Shown here: positions 57,636 through 64,000 of the stretch, piece after piece
How positions within the stretch are numbered: the stretch's first letter is position 1
Layout: each line of letters starts with the position of its first letter
From: Dipteronia dyeriana
Lineage: Eukaryota > Streptophyta > Magnoliopsida > Sapindales > Sapindaceae
Direction of reading: 5' to 3'
Length of the DNA: 64,000 nt
Assembly (NCBI GenBank): GCA_032871835.1
Contig: CM065300.1
Coordinates: 3,167,768 to 3,231,767 of the forward strand
The notes under the pieces: generated by a model
Databases searched by the model: none
What the model was told of the DNA's origin: nothing
The model's input: the letters and a program-made list of their open reading frames with translations, nothing else
Program-made: the position numbers and the translations under genes

Positions 57636-58403
57636 GGGGTCGTTTGTTTTTTTGTCTAAACAGCCCTAAATTTTTCTAATGACTGAATCTGAATGACATG
57701 TTTTTTTTTTCTCACATCTGAATATATTGTCAACACGTTTGTTTTTTAAAAGTAAAATTGTCTGAATATAAGTAATTTTACATTTATACCTATGTTAAAC
57801 AATTATACATATAATATGGAATAAAAACAATCTAAAAATAATAATTATATATGAACACATATGATTATGATCTTTACCTTTGATTACAAACAAACTTTAT
57901 TTTTCTAAGAAAAGAAAATGTTTTTTTTTCCAAAAAATAAAAAGGACATCAGGAAAACTCGCACAAAACACTCTAATATATATAAATTCATCATCATAAT
58001 ATCATAATGAAGTATTGATATTAAACACTAATATGAAAAGTGATTACAGTTATTTTATATGAAAAGTGATTACAGTTCTTTTTTATTTAGGTTCTTTTTT
58101 ATTTTTAAAACTATTTAAAATAAACAATATATTAAAATAAAGATTTCTATACCATATGTAATTTTGATGAAATTGGAAATATGTTATATATGGAGGGATA
58201 GTATCGGAAGAAAAGATTTTAAATTGCATTTAATGTAATCTAGTGATTTCCAATTAAGTTAAAAGTCAAGATTTTTTACTTTTTATTTAAAGTTGTTTTT
58301 TAGGATTTTTAATTTATTTAACCACTTAAAAAAAACAAACAAAACAACTCAATAATTATGATTCAGACTCTTTAAGTTTTAAGTGGAAAAAACAAACGAC
58401 CCC
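57636..58403. mobile_element. Tourist-like (PIF/Harbinger) MITE 2, 768 bp
   Basis: TIRs GGGGTCGTTTGTTTTTT at the left and its reverse complement AAAAAACAAACGACCCC at the right. Flanked by TTA at 57633-57635 and 58404-58406. Non-coding, AT-rich interior with TCTGAAT motifs near the left end and ATTCAGA near the right. Same class as MITE 1 but a different family. Confidence 0.85.
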
Positions 58404-58406
58404 TTA

Positions 58407-59355
58407 ATTTTAAACATACATCCGACTCGCACGTGAAATTAAAAAAGAGTGGTGGTATATACACCTCTAAACATCTATATCTACACCCGTTTTACAAGTA
58501 TTCCTATTAAATATTTTTAAAATTCTTTAGTTTATAAATAAACTTCACTTAATATCAAAAATACCCTTTATTTTTATGAATAAACTCATCTACACTTGTT
58601 TTGTTATATAATCAACTTTATTTTTCTTTTTTCTAAAAAAAATATTTATTTATTTCCTTTTGTTCCAATAAATAATCTCTAATTCCTAAATTCATAAAGT
58701 GTATCAAAATGAGATGGAGTTTGAGAAATTTTGTTTACTGGGTAGATAAAAATAATGAAAAAGAAGATAATGCAAGATATGGAGTACACATGACTGCTTC
58801 ACTGATATATATATATAATATACGGAAACAAAAATTGAACTAGGTAAATGTTGAATATGAAATCAATAAAATATTTGTAGATAAATAAGCTTTAATATCC
58901 ATAAAAAAAAAAGTCCAAACAATTTTACCTTGTCCCGGGTAAAAATATTACTCTTTTTTATTTATTTATTTAGAGACAGATGACTTGTTCTGAATTGAGA
59001 TAATTTAGCTTCATACGTTGTAATTGTGTTTTGGTTTTGGAATGATAATTTTACCATTAAAAAAATAGGAAACTAATTAATAATTTAGGGATGTAATTAT
59101 AAACTATTTAATCATTTTATTATTTTATTAAAAGGTAATATTAGAATTTTAAAAAGAAACTGATTTTGGATATATACACGGTTTTTTAAGGATATAAATA
59201 TTGTCATTCATTAAAAAATAAAACTTCAAACAATAACTCATTTTAATCTATTCCGCATTTCTATTCAACATTTACTTGTGTTATATATGTGAAATTTATT
59301 TATTTATATAAAAAATATATTTATAACACGATAACGTTTTATCTTTATCGAAATT
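58407..59355. other. Intergenic, no gene seen
   Basis: AT-rich; only short frames. Confidence 0.5.
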
Positions 59356-59610
59356 TGTTGTGAACTAAGCACTCAAGTAACATTAAAAACACACTCAAGA
59401 GAATGACTGGTCATTGAATGAAATAAGCTTTGGCTATTAAATAGCATTTACAATCCTAACATTAAGCAACAATGCAGCCCACGTTTAAACTAACTAAAAA
59501 ACGTGGTAATCAATAGAAGAAAGAGTCAAATAACAAACCATTTCCTTATTAAACAGGGATTATTCAAAATAAAAGATAAAACTCCAACTGAAACACCTAC
59601 TAACTCAACA
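59356..59610 (-). repeat. 3' LTR of the truncated copia
   Basis: 255 bp; minus strand begins TGTTGAGTTAG and ends TTCACAACA, giving a 5-bp terminal inverted repeat TGTTG..CAACA. The polypurine tract AAGAGAGGGAA lies directly before it at 59611-59621. The absent partner LTR means the exact outer edge rests on the TG..CA rule. Confidence 0.75.
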
Positions 59611-59639
59611 TTCCCTCTCTTAAACTAATTTGCTAGCAA

Positions 59640-60860
59640 TCAGTTTACTTTTGGTATTTGGCAAACTCCCAACTGATCACGAAGTTTTTGAAAAGTATCG
59701 AGCTCGAGTGCCTTGGTCATTACATCAGCCAGCTGCTCTTGTGTACCACAATAAATCAAATCAACAGTACCTTCTCTTGTGAGATCACGCAGGAAATGGA
59801 AGCGTACATCAATGTGCTTGTTGCGCCCATGCATTACAGGATTCCTTGACAACTTTATTGTGGAGCTGTTATCACAAAATATAGTTGTACACTGACTCTC
59901 TGATTGACTTAACTTCTCTAAAATTCTCTTCATCCAAATAGCTTGATTGGCACAAGAGGCAGCAACCACAAACTCTGCCTCTGTTGTCGAGAGAGTAACA
60001 ATCGGTTGCTTCTTTGAGGACCAAGCAACAGCTCCAGAACCTAACATGAATACATAACCCGACGTGCTCTTTCGATCTTCAAAGTCACCTGCATAATCAC
60101 TGTCAGCATAACCAACTAGACTCTCACTCCCTCCCTCCCTTCTTATAGAAGATCCCAAAACTGGTGGTTCCTCTTAAATACCTGAAAGCTCTTTTGACAA
60201 CCTGCAGATGCATCTACTAATAAGGCTTACTGTGAACATCAAATCAGGCCTAGTTGCTGTTAAATATATTAAGCTCCCCACACTTGCTTGAAAAACGTCT
60301 CATCCACCTGAACTCCTCTTTCATCCTCAAAAAACTTAAAACCTGGAACAATAGGATTGTGAACTGAATTACAATTCTCCATTCCAAATTTTTTCAATAC
60401 CTCCAATGCATACTTCCTTTGACTGATATGAATCCCATCTGACCCCTGCAACACCTCAACTCCAAGAAAATATTTCATTTTCCCCAAATCCGTCATATCA
60501 AACTCACGCACCATTGAATTTTTAAAATCAAGAAACATCAACTCATCATTGCCAGTAAAGATAAGGTCATCCACATATAAACTGATAATTAGAATTTTAC
60601 CTTCTCTGCTTGTCTTGGTGAACAAGGTGTGTTCACTATGGCACTTTTCAAAACCTTCATTCAAGAAATGAGCCTTAATACGACTGAACCAAGCTCGTGG
60701 AGCTTGTTTAAGTCCATACAAGGCTTTTTTTAACTTGTAGACTTTATGAGGATCATCCTTTTGTACATAACCCTTAGGCTGCTCCACATACACTTCCTCA
60801 CTTAATTCTCCATGCAGAAAGGCTGATTTTACATCGAGTTGATAAACTGTCCATCCCTTT
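59640..60860 (-). pseudogene. Copia RT and RNase H (truncated element)
   Basis: [31 protein letters not shown] with intact [17 protein letters not shown] stop and deletion near 60160-60270 separate it from RNase H ([60 protein letters not shown]). A TAA near 60857-60859 replaces a usual Gln before the [11 protein letters not shown] block. Confidence 0.88.
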
Positions 60861-61905
60861 TACGCTGCAAGAGCTACAATCATCCTCACTGTATCCATTC
60901 TTCCAACAGGGGCAAACACCTCATTGTAATCAATTCCTTGTTGCACATATACTTTTGCTACCAATCGAGCCTTGTGCTTGTCTACCTCTCCATTTTCCTT
61001 TAGCTTGGTCTTGTAGATCCATTTAACATCGATCTTTTTTGCTCCGACCGGTAAATCTGTCAATAGCCAAGTGTTATTTTTCTCGATGACTTTCATCTCA
61101 GAGTCCATAGCTGCTATCCACTTCTCACTCTTCATTGCTTCTTCAAAATGCACAGGATCAACAGATGCAAACATTACCATAGTAGCCACATTTTCTTTAG
61201 AAAAACCTTCACCACTCTCGTAATCATCCATCCAGACTGGTCTTCTTCTAGATCTTCCTTCGTTGGAGCTAGGTGAGTTCATATTATTCACATTGCTTGA
61301 TGAAACAGTCTCCACTTCTTCTGCATCATTATCTCCTTCACTTTCTTCCTCAATGACATCACTTATGGCAACTTCTCCTTTGTTGTCACCACACTCTAAA
61401 TCAACTGCTATTAATTCCTTATAACTCTTGTCCCAATTCCAGCACTTATCTTCTTCAAATTTGACATCCCTGCTCACCACAATTCTTTTTTATATTGGAT
61501 CATAAAGCCTATAGGCTTTGGATTCCTCATTGATCCCCAACAATACGCAACTGAAGCTCTTGTCTTCCAATTTGGTTCTATTGGCATCTGGTACATGGAC
61601 ATGTGAGACACATCCAAACACCCGAAAGTGCTCAACTGAAGGCTTGATTCCACTCCAAGCCTCTTCTAGAGTCATGTTTTTCACAGCTAAAGTAGGGCTT
61701 CGATTTAGGACATGTATAGTCCAATTTACAGCTTCTGGCCAAAAACTCTTTGGAATCTTCTTATCTGAAAGCATACTCCGCACCATATTCATAACTCTCT
61801 TGTTCTTCCCTTCTGCCACTCCATTTTGTTGTGGAGTGTAGGCAGCCGTCGGTTGTCTCTTGATGCCATTATCTTTACAAAACTGATTGAATCTCTGTTG
61901 ATCGG
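60861..61905 (-). pseudogene. Copia integrase C-terminal half and RT start (truncated element)
   Basis: The integrase fragment (KRQPTAAYTPQQNGVAEGKN, SFWPEAVNWTIHVLNRSPT, LEDKSFSCVLLG) ends at a TAA near 61490, then a long acidic linker and the RT N-terminus (WIYKTKLKENGEVDKHKARL, VYVQQGIDYNEVFAPV) follow to 60860. The Asp-rich start of the integrase core is missing. Confidence 0.85.
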
Positions 61906-64000
61906 AACGATTTATATACCTATTTGAGGTCCCCATTACCTAGTTTTTTTTTCTTGTTTTTAAGTATATTTTGGTACTTGATGTGTTAGTGAGTCTTGTG
62001 TAGGTACATGTTTCCTATAGAAGGTATTTGAGCTTCATTGAAGAGTTTTGGAGGTTAAATGGCAGAATTTGGAATAGCTTGTGCAGATACCCCAACTTTA
62101 GAAGGTCATATCTCTCTCCTTCGATCGAACTACATCGCCCATAACCACTTTTCGGAAAGCCCTGGAGGTATTATTTCCAACGCACTTTACAGATTGCGAT
62201 TCCGAGATTTCTAGAGAAAGGTATGATCGTTTTCATAATGGTGCACAGAGAAGTGCGGTACGCAACCGCGTGAGACCATTTTGCAAACCGCGTAGAAAGG
62301 CAGCAACCTCTAAAAAGTGATGTGCGGTTCTCTGTGTTGATGCGTACAGCACATCGTATGGCACATCTTGAAAGAAATATGTTTTTCAGCCATTTTCAGA
62401 GGGGGATTCTTGTCTTTTCACCCAAAAGTCTTGCCATAACCTCCCACACTATAAATACCCCCTTTTCTCCTCATTCTGGAGAGCTCTCTTCACCTCTCTT
62501 CCCCTCTTTTCCTCTTCTCACACCTCTTCTCTTCTTCTTCCATTTTCTTTCACCTCTTGCTCCCATGAAGGTTTTTCCTCCATGGGAGCTCACCATACAC
62601 CTCCACCTCACCATTATACACTTCCTCCATCCATCTTAGAGTATATTACAAAGGAATTAGGAGCCAAAATCGAGCTAGAAAGGCTAGGAGCATCTTTAGA
62701 GGACTTGTCTTCAAGGGTTTACTCTTATTTACTCATTTCTTTGTATTTCTTGTATTCTTTGATGTATTCCACCAATTTAGGGATATTGTAAACCTACACT
62801 TGTGTAATAAATGTATTGATTATTCTTAAATTCATTTAGGTTTTGTTTTGCTCTTTGATATATGTATTTTTATGCTCTTAATATGATATGTATATGTATG
62901 AATTGTTAGAAATCAATATGTTTCCATGATTGGGTTTAGGAGTAGTTGTAATTTAGAGTAGAAATTAGATACCCATGATTGTTGATTGATTGATGGATGA
63001 CTTGAAATTCCATGTATTGAGTAATTTGAGTAATATGAATTTTAGCCCCAAAGAGTAAAAAAGGTTTCAGTTCAGGCTTTTAGTTGCTAAATTGATCTTG
63101 GTTTATATCCTTGTTCTTAATGGGTCTTTATATTAAGACACGATTATACATCCACGTGACAGGATTGGGTGACGAATTGACTGTGGGAAAATTCTCTAAT
63201 CAAGAGGATGAACCTTTAACCTAAATTGAATGTTCTTAATGATATAACAATCACATTGTTGCATATAGTTGTTAGGTAAACTTGTTTCCCATGTTTAGCC
63301 ATCCTAGGGAGTTGACTAAACCAAATCTTTGACCTAGAAGTAAAGTCCACCGACATTTTCTTGTGCTTGTGTTGTTATATGGATGTTTTGAGTGCTTAAA
63401 GTCTTTGCTTAATTGATCACTTTGTAATTGATCTATGGTTAAATGCTATGTACCGATAGGAGACGCGTTTGACAATGCTTAGATAAACATTCATTATGCT
63501 TGACTAGAAAGTGCTAGAACCACTAGGCTAGCGTATAGGGTTCGATTTGTATTCCACATACTTAATGGGTTCATATATATTGTCTGAATTGCTCGAGAGA
63601 AATTTTGGGTATATATGGATACTATCTCTAAGACATCGAGAGAGATTAGAGATTAATTAAGGGGATACGAGCCTATGTATACTTGCACATTTGAGGATTA
63701 TGTGAGTCTAGAACGTAATTATGAGGATTCTCAAGGTTGAGTCGTTTCTCTAATGTAACCATTTACATTCCATATCACTTCATTCCATCCTATTATTGTA
63801 TATATTGTTTATTTCTGTAGTTTGCTAGGTTAGTTTAGCATTTACTTTTCAACATATTCTTTCGCATATGCAACACACGAGTTCGCTCGGAGTGTTGTAA
63901 TAATAGCTAGAACTAGAGACGGTCGGTGAATCTCACCTCCATGTGGATCGATCTCTTGCTTGCTGCTGTGCTAGTCTCTGTAACATGCGCCCTTGCAATG
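61906..64000 (+). mobile_element. Possible 5' part of another LTR retroelement, runs off the window
   Basis: Homology to the copia integrase stops sharply near 61905. What follows has no coding domain but a retroelement-like character: GGTCATATCTCTCTCC near 62104, a GC-richer stretch at 62250-62350 with ACCGCGTGAGACC and AACCGCGTAGAAAGG, a C/T-rich leader at 62470-62640 after CTATAAATACCCCC (TATA-like, 62449), and CCATGTGGATCGATCTC near 63941. Long non-coding LTRs or leaders of gypsy elements or LARDs look like this. No second LTR, primer site or protein lies inside the window. Confidence 0.35.

Larger units (their letters stand above)
59356..61905 (-). mobile_element. 5'-truncated Ty1/copia element
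   Basis: Minus strand. The 3' LTR and polypurine tract are present and pol is readable back to the middle of integrase, where homology stops near 61905. Gag, protease, the integrase N-terminus and the 5' LTR are missing. Not the same family as the copia at 6131-11520: the LTR sequence and protein differ. Confidence 0.88.

Noticed and set aside
62322..62791. Plus-strand frames of 105 and 69 aa
   Set aside because: They lie in a C/T-rich leader-like stretch after a TATA-like element, with no domain and no third-position signal visible.

Overview
The window is nuclear DNA of a flowering plant, most likely a eudicot. It is AT-rich, its genes are split by GT..AG introns, and it carries Ty1/copia and Ty3/gypsy retrotransposons primed by initiator tRNA-Met, plant hAT and Mutator remains, Tourist-like MITEs and an RGA-type CC-NBS-LRR gene. 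I cannot name the species. No bacterial, CRISPR, rRNA or convincing tRNA feature was seen.

Layout. 0.4-5.3 kb: two tiny intronless genes of unknown function (459-794 minus; 3363-3644 plus) that look like distant paralogues, a Mutator-like MITE, and a diverged direct duplication (copy A about 596-1785; copy B about 4395-16195). 5.3-15.8 kb: copy B is interrupted by a dead Ty3/gypsy element, itself interrupted inside its integrase by a younger Ty1/copia element; both have intact LTR ends and 5-bp target duplications. 16-19 kb: a MULE transposase scrap and a long inverted-repeat element. 20.1-25.9 kb: a complete 15-coding-exon sucrose synthase gene (805 aa). 26.2-29.9 kb: a dead hAT transposon with an 8-bp target duplication. 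30.5-36.4 kb: a complete 17-exon IBR3-type peroxisomal acyl-CoA dehydrogenase gene (828 aa). 36.9-39.7 kb: three decayed F-box/DUF295 copies, two of them head to head as a near-palindrome. 42-48.9 kb: two decayed housekeeping genes on the minus strand, the 3' half of exosome RRP43 and an N-terminal glutamine amidase (NTAQ1). 50.4-53.0 kb: a CC-NBS-LRR gene split by one frameshift. 55.7-58.4 kb: MITEs and a scrambled copy of the IBR3 3' end. 59.4-61.9 kb: a 5'-truncated copia. 61.9-64 kb: sequence that looks like the start of another retroelement and runs off the window.

The only genes that look intact are the sucrose synthase, IBR3 and the two small unknown genes. Sucrose synthase supplies UDP-glucose and fructose from sucrose in the cytosol; IBR3 acts in peroxisomal conversion of indole-3-butyric acid to auxin. 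I see no functional link between them. Exon boundaries were set by eye from GT..AG signals, reading frame and family similarity; for both large genes the exon lengths add up to an exact open frame, which is strong internal support. I found no convincing previously undescribed molecular system. The most interesting structures are the F-box inverted duplication, the paired housekeeping pseudogenes, and the dispersed copy of the IBR3 3' end.
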